Below are positions 7,131-15,816 of a DNA stretch of 64,000 bases, in pieces; positions within the stretch are counted from its first letter, which is position 1, and each line of letters begins with the position of its first letter. The notes beneath the pieces were generated by a model. That model did not search any database, was not told the origin of the DNA, and saw only the letters and a program-made list of their open reading frames with translations. The translations under genes were made by a program, and so were the position numbers. The DNA is from Nonomuraea gerenzanensis (GTDB lineage: Bacteria; Actinomycetota; Actinomycetes; Streptosporangiales; Streptosporangiaceae), in the NCBI RefSeq assembly GCF_020215645.1, contig NZ_CP084058.1, forward strand, positions 3,410,001 through 3,474,000. The letters are read 5' to 3'.

Positions 7131-9257
7131 ATGCGAACCTTCCCCAGGGTGCTGTTCGACGAGGCTCACAGCGAGTCGTGGACCATCCGGCGCGAGCTGG
7201 CCGAGTCCATCAACCCCGCCCATCCCGACGACAACAGCTACGCCCGCGCGGCCGGGCTGCTGCGGCACCTGGGGCACACGGTCGCCGCCCACACGGCGGG
7301 CCCCCTCGGCGCCGAGACGCTGGACGGGCAGGACGTCCTGGTGATCGCGCACCCGTCTGGTGAGCGCTGGGAGCGCACGACCGGGCAGGGCAGCCCGGTC
7401 TTCACCGGCGCCGAGCTGGACGCCGTCGAGTCCTTCGTGGCGGGCGGCGGCGGGCTGGTCGTGCTGGCCGAGGAGGAGCAGGACAAGTACGGCAACAACC
7501 TGCGCGAGCTGCTCGCCCGGTTCGGCGTGGACGTCCGGCACACCACCGTCCGCGACCCCCGCCACGCCCACCGGGACGTGGCCACCTGGGTGATGGGGGA
7601 ACGTTCCAGTGACTCCGGGCTGATGGCCGGGGTGCGGGCGGCCTGCTTCTACCGTGCGGGCACGCTCGCGGCGCCCGGAGCCGAGGTGCTCTTCGCCACC
7701 TCGGCGGCGGCCGACCCGGCGGGCGAGCCGCTGGCTGTGGCGCTGCGGCACGGGCGCGGGCGGGTCGTCGTCTTCGCCGACTCCGACCTGTTCGGCGACG
7801 ACTCCATCGACGATCACGACCACCGCGTGCTCTGGCAGAACGTGGTCACCTGGGCCGCCAGGCTCCCCGCCGACGACCGTGCGGATGGCGAGGCGCGCAA
7901 CGAGGCGCGCAACGAGGCGCATGGCGCGGCGCATGGCGTGGCGCATGGCGTGGCGCATGGCGAGGCCAAGGCCGCCCTGTTCGCGCGCCTCAAGGAGGCC
8001 GTGGAGGAGCTGCGCCCGCTCCAGGCCAAGGACGGCTCGGTGCCGGCGGAGGCCAAGGACCAGGCGAAGACCCTGGTGAGCCGAATCGCCGGGCACGTAG
8101 GCGAGATCTCACCCCACTTCCCCCACGACGCCGCCTACCTCCAAGCAGTCCAGGCCGACCTGACCAAGTGGGCCGCGCAGGACCTCGGCGTGCCCGACTT
8201 CCTGGACTCCCTCGACCTCTTCCACCCCGACACCCAGCGCCTCGACGGCCTGGAGCACGTCGTGGTCTTCCCCATGTACACCCAGAACGGCAACCCCTCC
8301 CGCAACCTCGAAGCCGTCTGGATCCGGACGATCTGGCCGGACTGGCTGGCCGAGCTGGAGGCGGGCGGCTACGACAACCCGATGTTCGTGCCGATCGCGT
8401 TCGTCGACTTCACCTCCGGCTACGACACGCACTCGGCCGTGCTGTTCCCCGAGACGGTGGCGGTGCGGCAGGCGCCCGCCAGGTTCACCTGGGGCGGGAT
8501 CTTCGCCGACCGCGAGGCCGCCAGGTTCAGGCGGGTGTCCAGGGCCGCCGTCGAGACGCTCAAGCTGGACCTGCCGCCGGACGCGGAGCGGCTGCTGGCC
8601 TCGCAGCGGCTGGCGCAGGACACGTTCGTGCTCTGGGACCTGGTGCACGACCGCACGCACAGCCACGGTGACCTGCCGTTCGACCCGTTCATGATCAAGC
8701 AGCGGATGCCGTACTGGCTGTACGCGCTGGAGGAGCTGCGCTGCGACCTGACCGCGTTCGGGGAGGCCGTGGAGCTGGAGCGGCGGGGAGTGCCGTATGC
8801 GCGGTACGTGCAGACGGCGATCCTGTTCGACCGGCTGTTCCGCTTCCCCGTCACCGGGGCGCGGGTGCGCAACTACGACGGGCTCGGCGGGCAGCTCCTG
8901 TTCGCCTACCTGCACCGCAACGACGTCGTGCGGTGGACCGACAACCGGCTCACGATCGACTGGGAGCGGGTCGCGGACGGGGTGGCCGACCTGCGCGGGG
9001 AGGTCGAGAAGCTGTATCGCGACAGCATCGACCGCTCCAAGCTGGCGCACTGGCTGGCGGCCTACGAGCTGGTGAGCGCGTACGTGGCCCCGCACCCCGG
9101 CTCCACCTGGGCCAAGGGGGTCGAGGCGCTGCCGGAGGAGCAGAAGGCCAAGGTGGACGCGGTGCTACCGGACGAGTTCCCGCTCAGCATGTTCTACGAG
9201 GCACTGCGCCGTAAGCTGACGGATGTGGTCGAATCGACTAAGGGACTCCGAGCATGA
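7131..9257 (+). CDS. DUF6421 family protein with N-terminal glutamine-amidotransferase-like domain
   Basis: ATG 7131 has CAGGAG 7 bp upstream and gives 708 aa. The first ~245 residues resemble a GATase-like/DUF4350 domain (VLFDEAHSESW, GGGGLVVLAEEEQDKYGNN, FADSDLFGDD). This is followed by a His/Ala/Glu-rich repeat linker (about residues 250-283) and a long C-terminal region matching DUF6421 as I know it from actinomycetes (FPMYTQNGNPSRNLEAVW, VHDRTHSHGDLPFDPFMIKQ). Function is not established. Its stop overlaps the SDR start (ATGA), and SDR and threonine aldolase follow, an arrangement I recall from other actinomycetes. This suggests a shared metabolic role. Confidence 0.8.
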   Translation: MRTFPRVLFDEAHSESWTIRRELAESINPAHPDDNSYARAAGLLRHLGHTVAAHTAGPLGAETLDGQDVLVIAHPSGERWERTTGQGSPVFTGAELDAVESFVAGGGGLVVLAEEEQDKYGNNLRELLARFGVDVRHTTVRDPRHAHRDVATWVMGERSSDSGLMAGVRAACFYRAGTLAAPGAEVLFATSAAADPAGEPLAVALRHGRGRVVVFADSDLFGDDSIDDHDHRVLWQNVVTWAARLPADDRADGEARNEARNEAHGAAHGVAHGVAHGEAKAALFARLKEAVEELRPLQAKDGSVPAEAKDQAKTLVSRIAGHVGEISPHFPHDAAYLQAVQADLTKWAAQDLGVPDFLDSLDLFHPDTQRLDGLEHVVVFPMYTQNGNPSRNLEAVWIRTIWPDWLAELEAGGYDNPMFVPIAFVDFTSGYDTHSAVLFPETVAVRQAPARFTWGGIFADREAARFRRVSRAAVETLKLDLPPDAERLLASQRLAQDTFVLWDLVHDRTHSHGDLPFDPFMIKQRMPYWLYALEELRCDLTAFGEAVELERRGVPYARYVQTAILFDRLFRFPVTGARVRNYDGLGGQLLFAYLHRNDVVRWTDNRLTIDWERVADGVADLRGEVEKLYRDSIDRSKLAHWLAAYELVSAYVAPHPGSTWAKGVEALPEEQKAKVDAVLPDEFPLSMFYEALRRKLTDVVESTKGLRA
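7885..7965 (+). repeat. In-frame 12-bp repeats encoding EARN/AHGV units
   Basis: Two copies of a 12-bp unit encoding E-A-R-N are followed by about five related 12-bp units encoding A-H-G-V/A/E (core GGCGCATGGCG). They form a His-rich linker between the two domains of the DUF6421 protein. The length is a multiple of three, so the frame is preserved. Confidence 0.85.
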
Positions 9258-9883
9258 TCATTCTGGTTACCGGCGCCGGCGGGCCCACGGGTGAGGCCGT
9301 TTCCGGATATTTCCGGAAAAATGGCCACACCGTGATCGGCGTGGACAAGCAGGACGTGGACCTGCTCGACCGCGCCGCCGTCCAGGGCCTGGCCGACCGC
9401 ATCGAGCGCGAGCACGGCCGCGTGGACGGCGTGGTGCACCTGGTGGGCGGCTGGCGCGGCGGCAGGTCTTTCGCCGAGACCAGCCTCGACGACTGGGAGC
9501 TCCTGCACGACCTGCTGATCCGCACCCTCCAGCACGTCTCGCTGGCCTTCGAGCCGCTGCTGCGCCGCAGCGAGCACGGCCGGTTCGTGATCGTCTCGGC
9601 CAAGGCGGCCCAGCGCCCGACCGCCGGAGGAGCCGTCTACGCGGCGGCCAAGGCGGCGGCGGAGGCGTGGACGCTGTCCTTGGCCGACGCGCTCAAGGAC
9701 ACCCCGGCCGCGGCCACCATCCTCGTCGTCAAGGCCCTGGTGAACGACACCATGCGGGCGGCCGACCCCGAGGCGCGCTTCCCCGGCTTCACCGACGTCA
9801 ACGACCTGGCGGCGGCCATCGGCGGCCTCTACGAGCGCCCCGCCGCCGAGATCAACGGCACACGATTGGACCTGACTTCTTGA
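9254..9883 (+). CDS. Short-chain dehydrogenase/reductase in the DUF6421 operon
   Basis: This 209-aa classical-size SDR has the Rossmann motif TGAGGPTG (residues 6-13), a catalytic Ser in VIVSAKAAQ and an intact YAAAK Tyr/Lys motif near residue 130. It should be an active NAD(P)-dependent oxidoreductase of unknown substrate. Its ATG overlaps the DUF6421 stop and its own stop overlaps the next start, so all three genes are translationally coupled. It probably acts on the same metabolite pool as the beta-hydroxy-amino-acid aldolase downstream, which is inference from context. Confidence 0.9.
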   Translation: MIILVTGAGGPTGEAVSGYFRKNGHTVIGVDKQDVDLLDRAAVQGLADRIEREHGRVDGVVHLVGGWRGGRSFAETSLDDWELLHDLLIRTLQHVSLAFEPLLRRSEHGRFVIVSAKAAQRPTAGGAVYAAAKAAAEAWTLSLADALKDTPAAATILVVKALVNDTMRAADPEARFPGFTDVNDLAAAIGGLYERPAAEINGTRLDLTS

Positions 9884-10932
9884 ACCCCCGGCACGACCCC
9901 CGGCTCAAGGCCTTCGCCAGCGACAACTACGCCGGGGTGCACCCCGAGATCCTCCAGGCCATCGTCTCGGCCAACGGCGGTCACCAGACCTCCTACGGCG
10001 ACGACGTCTACACCGAGGCCACGCAGGAGGTCTTCCAGCGGCACTTCGGCGAGCGGGCGCAGGCGTACCCGGTGTTCAACGGCACCGCCGCCAACGTCGT
10101 CTCCCTGCGTGCCATGACCGCGCAGTGGGAGGCGGTCATCTGCGCCGAGAGCGCCCACATCAACACCGACGAGGGCGGCGCGCCCGAGGTGGCGGGCGGC
10201 ATCAAGCTGCTCACCGTCCCCACGCCCGACGGCAAGCTCACCCCCGAGCTGATCGACCGGCAGGCCTGGGGCTTCGGCGACGTGCACCGGGCCCAGCCCA
10301 AGGTGGTCTCGATCTCCAACACCACCGAGCTGGGCACCGTCTACACCGCCGAGGAGATCGCCGCGATCTGCGCGCACGCCCACGACCTGGGCCTGCTCGT
10401 GCACCTCGACGGCTCGCGGCTGACCAACGCCGCCGCGGCGCTCGGCGTCCCCATGCGGGCGCTGACCACCGACGCGGGCGTGGACGTGCTCTCCTTCGGC
10501 GGTACGAAGATCGGTCTGATGTACGGCGAGGCCGTCGTCGTGCTGAACCCGGAGGCGGCCACCGGCGTCGACTACCTGCGCAAGACGTTCATGCAGCTGT
10601 CGTCGAAGATGCGGTTCGTCTCGGTGCAGTTCGAGGCGCTGCTCTCGGGTGACCTGTGGCTGCGCAACGCCCGCCGGGCCAACGAGATGGCGCGGCGGCT
10701 GGCCGAGGCGGTCGGGCGCGTGCCCGGGGTGCGGGTGGCCAGGGCGGTCGAGGCCAACGCGGTGTTCGCGGTGCTGCCGCCGGACGTGGCCGAGCGGCTG
10801 CGCAAGCGGTACAAGTTCTACGACTGGACGGACGGGGAGGTGCGGTGGATGTGCGCGTTCGACACGACGGAGGAGGACGTGGACGCCTTCGCCGCCGCCC
10901 TGGCCGAGGAGATGACCGACACCCGCCGCTGA
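9880..10932 (+). CDS. Low-specificity threonine aldolase family enzyme (PLP)
   Basis: Homology starts at LNPRHDPRLKAFASDNYAG. The fitting start is TTG 9880, which overlaps the SDR stop (TTGA), giving 350 aa. The fold-type I aldolase features are clear: ASDNYAGVHPE, GTAANVVSL, VHLDGSRLTNAA and the PLP lysine K210 in SFGGTKIGL. The family cleaves threonine, allo-threonine or other beta-hydroxy amino acids to glycine and an aldehyde. It is the last gene of the coupled DUF6421-SDR-aldolase operon and faces the FAD oxidoreductase gene tail to tail across a 31-bp gap. An SDR next to an aldolase would suit reduction of the released aldehyde (inference). Confidence 0.92.
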   Translation: MNPRHDPRLKAFASDNYAGVHPEILQAIVSANGGHQTSYGDDVYTEATQEVFQRHFGERAQAYPVFNGTAANVVSLRAMTAQWEAVICAESAHINTDEGGAPEVAGGIKLLTVPTPDGKLTPELIDRQAWGFGDVHRAQPKVVSISNTTELGTVYTAEEIAAICAHAHDLGLLVHLDGSRLTNAAAALGVPMRALTTDAGVDVLSFGGTKIGLMYGEAVVVLNPEAATGVDYLRKTFMQLSSKMRFVSVQFEALLSGDLWLRNARRANEMARRLAEAVGRVPGVRVARAVEANAVFAVLPPDVAERLRKRYKFYDWTDGEVRWMCAFDTTEEDVDAFAAALAEEMTDTRR

Positions 10933-10963
10933 GCCCCCACTCCAGGGCCCTTGGGCGGTGCCT

Positions 10964-12364
10964 TCAGGGATGCCGGAGGGCGAGGCGGGCGGCCTGCCAG
11001 CCGCCCATCCCGTGCACCCCGGGCCCCGGCGGCGTCGCGGACGAGCAGAGGAACACCCCCGGCAGCGGGGTGCGCCACGGGGCGGGCGACCAGACCGGCC
11101 GGCGGACGAACTGCGCCAGGCTGGCCAGCCCGCCCCCGATGTCACCGCCCACCAGGTTGGGATCGGCCGCCTCCAGCGCAGCCGGGCCCATCGCGTGCCT
11201 GGCCAGCACCCGGTCGCGGAAGCCGGGCGCGTACCGCTCGATCTGGGCCTCGACGGCGTCGGTCAGGTCGGCCCGCGAGCCGTGCGGCACGTGGCAGTAG
11301 GCCCACAGCGTGTGCCCGCCCCGCGTCGGATCGGCCGCGTACGGCTGGACGAGCAGCACGTACGGCCGGGGCGAGACCCGCCCGGCGCTCGCCTCGGCCT
11401 CGCTGAGCGCGATCTCCTCCAAGGTCCCGCCCAGGTGCACCGTGCCCGCCCCGGCCACCGCCGGGTCGCGCCAGGGCACCGGCCCGTCGAGCGCCCAGTC
11501 CAGCTTGAACACGCCGGGCCCGTACCGGTAGCGCGCCAGCCGCCGCCGGTAGCCGCCGGGCAGGTCGGCCATCGCGAGCAGCTGCCGGGGCGTCACGTCG
11601 AGCACCACGATCGGCGCGTCCAGCTCCGTCAGCCGGCGCACCCGGTGCCCGGTCACCGCCTCGCCGCCCAGCGACCGCAGCTCGGCCACCAGCGCGTCGG
11701 CCAGCCCCTGCGATCCGCCGCGCACCACCGGCCAGCCCACCAGGTGCGCCAGCGTCGCCAGCATCAGCCCGTAGCCGGCGGAGACGGGGGCGCGCAGGTC
11801 CAGCATGGAGTGCGCGGACATGCCGGCGAGCAGCGCGCGGGCCTCCACCGTGCGGAACGCCGCCCTGGCGAACGTCGTGGCGGGCAGCGCCGCGGCCAGC
11901 CCGAACCTGGCGGCCTGCGCGAACACCCGAGGGTCGGCCGGCCACGGCCCGAGGGGCTTGAGCAGCAGGTCCACCAGCGGGAGCCCGGCGCGCACCGCCG
12001 CGCCCACGGTGGCCAGCCACGCCGCCCGGTCGCGCCCCAGCCCCTCGGCGGTGCGCCGGACGTCGCGGTGCACCAGCACGGCGGGCCGCCCGTCGAGCGG
12101 ATGGGCCGCGACCACCGGAGGATGGGCGAACTCGACCCTCTTGAGCTCCAGCCCCCTGAACGCGGGCGAGGCCAGCGCCATCGCCATCACGGTCGCGCCC
12201 AGGTCGTGCACGTGCCCCGGCAGCGTCAGCTCGCCGGACCGCAGCCCGCCGCCGAACCGCTCGGCCCCCTCCAGCAGCAGCACCTCGCGCCCGGCGCGGG
12301 CCAGCAGGACCGCGGCCATCAAACCGTTGGGCCCGGAGCCCACGACGACCGCGTCGGCGCCCAT
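10964..12364 (-). CDS. FAD/NAD(P)-dependent oxidoreductase, phytoene desaturase/PYROXD2-like
   Basis: This 466-aa protein has an N-terminal dinucleotide-binding motif VVVGSGPNGLMAA and a C-terminal FAD-contact segment around PGPGVHGMGGWQAARLAL, as in the carotenoid-desaturase/PYROXD2 superfamily (COG1233). The partner substrate is unknown, and no crtB/crtE-type carotenoid genes are nearby, so a carotenoid role is unsupported. It lies 3 bp after the DUF305 gene on the same strand and is probably co-transcribed with it. It converges on the threonine aldolase gene. Confidence 0.88.
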   Translation of the reverse strand: MGADAVVVGSGPNGLMAAVLLARAGREVLLLEGAERFGGGLRSGELTLPGHVHDLGATVMAMALASPAFRGLELKRVEFAHPPVVAAHPLDGRPAVLVHRDVRRTAEGLGRDRAAWLATVGAAVRAGLPLVDLLLKPLGPWPADPRVFAQAARFGLAAALPATTFARAAFRTVEARALLAGMSAHSMLDLRAPVSAGYGLMLATLAHLVGWPVVRGGSQGLADALVAELRSLGGEAVTGHRVRRLTELDAPIVVLDVTPRQLLAMADLPGGYRRRLARYRYGPGVFKLDWALDGPVPWRDPAVAGAGTVHLGGTLEEIALSEAEASAGRVSPRPYVLLVQPYAADPTRGGHTLWAYCHVPHGSRADLTDAVEAQIERYAPGFRDRVLARHAMGPAALEAADPNLVGGDIGGGLASLAQFVRRPVWSPAPWRTPLPGVFLCSSATPPGPGVHGMGGWQAARLALRHP

Positions 12365-12367
12365 CGC

Positions 12368-13039
12368 CTACGGGCTCTTCAGTATCGACGGGTACGGCTT
12401 CGCGCCGCGCTGCTGGAGCAGCTCCGTCATCAGCTTGATCTCCCCGCTCTGCCCGTCGACGATCTTCTGTGCCATGCTGACCACCTCGCTGCGCGTGGAC
12501 AGCTTGAGCAGCCCCTCGGCCATCTGCACGCCGCCTTCATGGTGACGGATCATGAGCTGCAGGAACAGCACCTCGGCCTGCGTGCCCTGCGCCTGCTTGA
12601 GCTTGGTCAGCTCGTCGGCGGAGGCCATGCCGGGCATCAGCCCCGGCGTGGCGGCGGGCGCGGCGGCGGGCGTGGCGGCGGGCGCGGCGGCGGGACCGGC
12701 GCCGTGGCCGTGGCCGCTCATCCAGGCCATCGGCCGCTCGTCGGTGGCCTGGCTGAGCCCCCACTGCTGCAGCCAGCCCTGGAACATGCCGCGCTGGTTG
12801 GCCTGGGTGTTGATGATGTCGAAGGCCAGGCTCCTGATCTCCCTGGCGGGGCCCTTGTCCCTGACGATGAACGCCATGTCGACGGCCTGGGCGTGGTGCG
12901 TGGCCATGTCGCGGGCGAACCCGGCCTCCGGCGAGGTGTCGCCCGGCGTGCTGTCGCGGCCGAACAGGAAGAAGGCGGCCACGGCGAGCACGAGCACGCC
13001 GCAGATGATCAGAACGGGTTTCCTCACCGGCTTTTCCAT
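12368..13039 (-). CDS. DUF305 domain protein, membrane-anchored
   Basis: ATG 13039 has GGAG 7 bp upstream and gives 223 aa. A single N-terminal membrane span (about 8-26) leads to an extracytoplasmic DUF305 domain split by an Ala/Pro repeat linker (residues ~115-132). The characteristic histidine motifs are present: FARDMATHHAQAVDMA and FLQLMIRHHEGGVQMAEG. DUF305 proteins are ferritin-like helical bundles often linked with copper or other metals; the exact role is unknown. It is divergent from a DUF3105 gene, a pairing common in actinomycetes. The His-Gly motif GHGHG might add metal binding. Confidence 0.92.
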   Translation of the reverse strand: MEKPVRKPVLIICGVLVLAVAAFFLFGRDSTPGDTSPEAGFARDMATHHAQAVDMAFIVRDKGPAREIRSLAFDIINTQANQRGMFQGWLQQWGLSQATDERPMAWMSGHGHGAGPAAAPAATPAAAPAATPGLMPGMASADELTKLKQAQGTQAEVLFLQLMIRHHEGGVQMAEGLLKLSTRSEVVSMAQKIVDGQSGEIKLMTELLQQRGAKPYPSILKSP

Positions 13040-13086
13040 GGCGGCTCCAGCGTACCCACCTGCGGGACGGGCTGTGATCGGACCCT

Positions 13087-13110
13087 TATGCGGCTCTTAT
13101 TCTCCGCATA
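13087..13110. promoter_or_regulatory. Inverted repeat in the DUF305/DUF3105 divergent region
   Basis: TATGCGG (13087-13093) and CCGCATA (13104-13110) form a perfect 7-bp inverted repeat with 10 bp between arms. It lies midway between the two divergent start codons, as expected for an operator controlling both genes. The regulator is unknown. Confidence 0.4.
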
Positions 13111-13160
13111 CGCCCGGAGGGCATAGGGTGACCCGGAGTTGGTACGCCGATGGAGGAACG

Positions 13161-13874
13161 ATGACGAAGGAGAAGGCGCAGGCGAGGCGCGAGCACCTGC
13201 AGAAGATGCGGGCCGAGCAGAAGCGCAAGCAACGCCGCGCCGCACTGCTGATGTGGGGCACCGGCGGGCTCATCATCGTGGTGCTCGTCGGCGTGGTCGG
13301 CTTCTACCTGGTCAACCAGGCCAGGCAGACCTCGCTGGACGCCGTGACCAGTGTGAAGTACGAGGCCGGTCAGCACGTGTGGAACACGGTCGCCTACAAG
13401 GAGACGCCGCCGGTGGGCGGCGAGCACAACAACTACTGGCAGCAGTGCGCGATCTACGACAAGCCGATCCACAGCGAGCACGCCGTGCACTCGCTGGAGC
13501 ACGGCGCGGTCTGGATCACCTACCGGCCGGACCTGGCCAAGGCGCAGGTCGACAAGCTGAAGGAGGTCGCGTCCTCCACGGGGCAGCAGGACTACATGCT
13601 GATGAGCCCGTTCCCCAACCTGCCGTCGCCGATCGTGGTCTCCTCCTGGGGTCACCAGCTCAAGCTGACCGACGCGGCCGACCCGAAGCTCGGCGCGTTC
13701 ATCAAGCGCTACCAGAACGGCGCCGACACGCCTGAGCCCGGCGCCACCTGTGGCGGCACGGACGCGATCACCACCACGGCCGACCAGGCGCCGCTGCCGC
13801 CGGAGCCGACGAACCAGCAGCAGGCTCCGATGGAGACGCCGGCCCCCTCGGCCAGCCCGTCGCAGCAGCAGTAA
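13161..13874 (+). CDS. DUF3105 domain membrane protein
   Basis: ATG 13161 follows TGGAGGAACG, a good ribosome-binding site, giving 237 aa. A basic N-terminus (KEKAQARREHLQKMRAEQKRK) precedes one membrane span (about 31-53) and an extracytoplasmic DUF3105 domain with typical motifs (PPVGGEHNNYWQQCAIYD, VHSLEHGAVWITYRPD, LMSPFPNLPSPIVVSSWG). The conserved His and Cys residues hint at metal or disulfide chemistry, but function is unknown. The tail is Pro/Gln/Ser-rich. It is divergent from the DUF305 gene and ends at a strong stem-loop. Confidence 0.93.
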   Translation: MTKEKAQARREHLQKMRAEQKRKQRRAALLMWGTGGLIIVVLVGVVGFYLVNQARQTSLDAVTSVKYEAGQHVWNTVAYKETPPVGGEHNNYWQQCAIYDKPIHSEHAVHSLEHGAVWITYRPDLAKAQVDKLKEVASSTGQQDYMLMSPFPNLPSPIVVSSWGHQLKLTDAADPKLGAFIKRYQNGADTPEPGATCGGTDAITTTADQAPLPPEPTNQQQAPMETPAPSASPSQQQ

Positions 13875-13907
13875 GCCCAAGCAGCAGTAAGCCAAGCAGC
13901 AGTAAGC
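13865..13907 (+). repeat. Triplicated 15-16 bp unit containing the DUF3105 stop codon
   Basis: GCAGCAGTAAGCC occurs at 13865 and 13881, with a third, slightly altered copy at 13896. The first copy contains the real TAA stop (13872-13874); the others lie in the 3' untranslated region. Spacings are 16 and 15 bp, so the later TAA codons are not all in frame. Confidence 0.9.
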
Positions 13908-13924
13908 AGGACCAGTAGGCCCAG

Positions 13925-13960
13925 GGCGCCAGGGCCCGGCCCCCGCAGGGCCCTGGCGCC
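13925..13960. terminator. Bidirectional stem-loop between convergent genes
   Basis: GGCGCCAGGGCCC (13925-13937) and GGGCCCTGGCGCC (13948-13960) make a perfect 13-bp GC stem with a 10-nt loop. It sits between the ends of the DUF3105 gene and the EF-hand gene. It has no U-tract, as is common for actinomycete terminators. Confidence 0.85.
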
Positions 13961-13964
13961 GGGC

Positions 13965-14462
13965 TCAGCCCTCGCCGATGAGCAGGCCGTGGCGGGCCCT
14001 GGCGAACTCCTCGTAGGAGATGCGGCCGTCACCGTCGGAGTCGGCCCTGGCGAAGGCGGCGGTGAGGCCGGTGCCCGGCTGGCTCCACAACGAGCGGAAC
14101 TCCTCGGCGCTGATCCAGCCGTCGCCGTCGCGGTCGGCCGCCGTGAAGGTGGCCCTGGAGATGGGTGCCAGCACCGCCTGGAGCGCGCCGGTGCTCACCA
14201 GCATCTCGAAGGAGCGCACGTACTCCTCCTTGCTGATCTCCCCGTCGCGGTCGGTGTCGAGGGTGCGGGCGTGGGTGTCCCAGGCGTTGAGGAACGCCTC
14301 GACCAGTGCCTCGCCGTCCGGTGTGTCGGGCCTGACGCCGGTCTGCTGGAGCCGTTGCCGGGCGAGCGCCAGGTAGTCGTACCGGGTCAGGAATCCGTCG
14401 CCGTCGGCGTCCAGGTCGTCGAAGTTGCGCTCCGCGCTCTCGCGGAAGCTCGGCTGGGACAT
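13965..14462 (-). CDS. Four-EF-hand calcium-binding protein (calexcitin-like)
   Basis: I chose ATG 14462 because GGAG lies 5 bp upstream; a GTG at 14480 is in frame but lacks a site. The 165-aa protein has four canonical EF loops, DADGDGFLTRYD, DTDRDGEISKEE, DRDGDGWISAEE and DSDGDGRISYEE, each with the Asp/Glu pattern for Ca2+ binding. There is no signal peptide, so it is cytoplasmic and may buffer or sense calcium. It converges on the DUF3105 gene and is followed upstream by alanine dehydrogenase on the same strand. Confidence 0.95.
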   Translation of the reverse strand: MSQPSFRESAERNFDDLDADGDGFLTRYDYLALARQRLQQTGVRPDTPDGEALVEAFLNAWDTHARTLDTDRDGEISKEEYVRSFEMLVSTGALQAVLAPISRATFTAADRDGDGWISAEEFRSLWSQPGTGLTAAFARADSDGDGRISYEEFARARHGLLIGEG

Positions 14463-14550
14463 CACCACTCCGTTCGTCACAGTGAGTAGCTGATCGCTAC
14501 TTAGCGTAACTCTTCGGGTGCGGGATGCCCAGGGGTAGCGGAGAATTGGC

Positions 14551-15666
14551 TCAGGCGAGCACGTCCTGCGGCGCCGTCCACTCCAGGCCGTGCGCCTGCG
14601 CCACGGGGCGGCTGGTCAGCCGGCCCTCGTGCGTGTTCAGGCCGAGCGCCAGGGCGGGGTCCGCGCGCATCGCGCGCTGCCAGCCCAGGTCGGCGATCTC
14701 CAGCGCGTACGGGAGCGTCACGTTCGTCAGCGCGAACGTCGAGGTGTGCGGCACCGCGCCCGGCATGTTGGCCACGCAGTAGAAGATCGAGTCGTGCACC
14801 CGGTACGTCGGCTCCTCGTGCGTCGTCGGCCGCGAGCTCTCGAAGCAGCCGCCCTGGTCGATCGAGATGTCCACCAGCACCGAGCCCGGCTTCATGCGGC
14901 TGACCAGGTCGTCGGTGACGAGCTTGGGCGCCTTGGCGCCGGGCACGAGCACCGCGCCGATGACCAGGTCGGCCTCCAGCACCGCGCGCTCGATCTCCAG
15001 CGTGTTGGAGGCGACGGTCTGGCAGTGGCCCTGGTAGATCAGGTCGGCCTGGCGCAGCTTGTCGAGGTTCATGTCGAGCAGCACCACCTCGGCCTGCATG
15101 CCGAGGGCGATGGCGGCGGCGTTCATGCCGGAGACCCCGGCCCCGATCACCACCACGTGCGCCGCGCGCACCCCCGGGACGCCGCCCATCAGCACGCCTC
15201 TGCCGCCCGCCGAGCGCATCAGGTGGTAGGCGCCCACCTGCGGCGCCAGCCGCCCCGCCACCTCCGACATGGGCGCCAGCAGCGGCAGCGCGCCGTTCGC
15301 CGTCTGGACCGTCTCGTAGGCGACCGCGGTGCAGCCCGACTCCAGCAGCGCGCGCGTGCAGGCCCGGGAGGCGGCCAGATGCAGGTACGTGAACAGCACC
15401 AGCCCCTTGCGCAGCCGGTGGTACTCCTCCGCCTCCGGCTCCTTGACCTTCATCACCAGGTCGGCCCCGCCCCACAGCTCGTCGGCCTCGGGGACCATGA
15501 CGGCGCCCGCGGCGGCGAAGTCGGCGTCGGGGATCGCGGACCCCGCGCCGGCGTCGCGCTCGACGAGGACCTGGTGGCCGTGGCGGACCAGCTCGTGCAC
15601 CCCCGCAGGGGTCAGCGCCACCCGGTACTCGCTGTTCTTGACCTCTCGTGGCACACCGATCCTCAT
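14551..15666 (-). CDS. ald: Alanine dehydrogenase
   Basis: The protein starts at ATG 15666 with [20 protein letters not shown] and is 371 aa, the usual Ald length. It converts L-alanine to pyruvate and ammonia with NAD+. Visible motifs are the substrate-binding N-terminus, [12 protein letters not shown], the catalytic-His region [10 protein letters not shown], and the NAD motif [13 protein letters not shown]. It is cytoplasmic and probably hexameric. No AldR/AsnC-type regulator is adjacent. The divergent region to the Excalibur gene holds a short palindrome, ATCCGGCGGAT (15739-15749), which may be regulatory. Confidence 0.97.
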   Translation of the reverse strand: MRIGVPREVKNSEYRVALTPAGVHELVRHGHQVLVERDAGAGSAIPDADFAAAGAVMVPEADELWGGADLVMKVKEPEAEEYHRLRKGLVLFTYLHLAASRACTRALLESGCTAVAYETVQTANGALPLLAPMSEVAGRLAPQVGAYHLMRSAGGRGVLMGGVPGVRAAHVVVIGAGVSGMNAAAIALGMQAEVVLLDMNLDKLRQADLIYQGHCQTVASNTLEIERAVLEADLVIGAVLVPGAKAPKLVTDDLVSRMKPGSVLVDISIDQGGCFESSRPTTHEEPTYRVHDSIFYCVANMPGAVPHTSTFALTNVTLPYALEIADLGWQRAMRADPALALGLNTHEGRLTSRPVAQAHGLEWTAPQDVLA

Positions 15667-15816
15667 GCCGTCACTCTTCCCGGCGATCCTCGGTTTCCTC
15701 CTCCATTCTTCCCCGGCTCTCACAGTTGAGTGAGGATTATCCGGCGGATTACCCCGGTGTGCCTTCTCCTCGATAGGCTCACCGGCAGCCCGAACGTCAG
15801 GATGGGATCGTCATCG

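Noticed and set aside
10964..12364. Carotenoid desaturase role for the FAD oxidoreductase
   Set aside because: Only the general superfamily pattern is present, and no other carotenoid genes adjoin.
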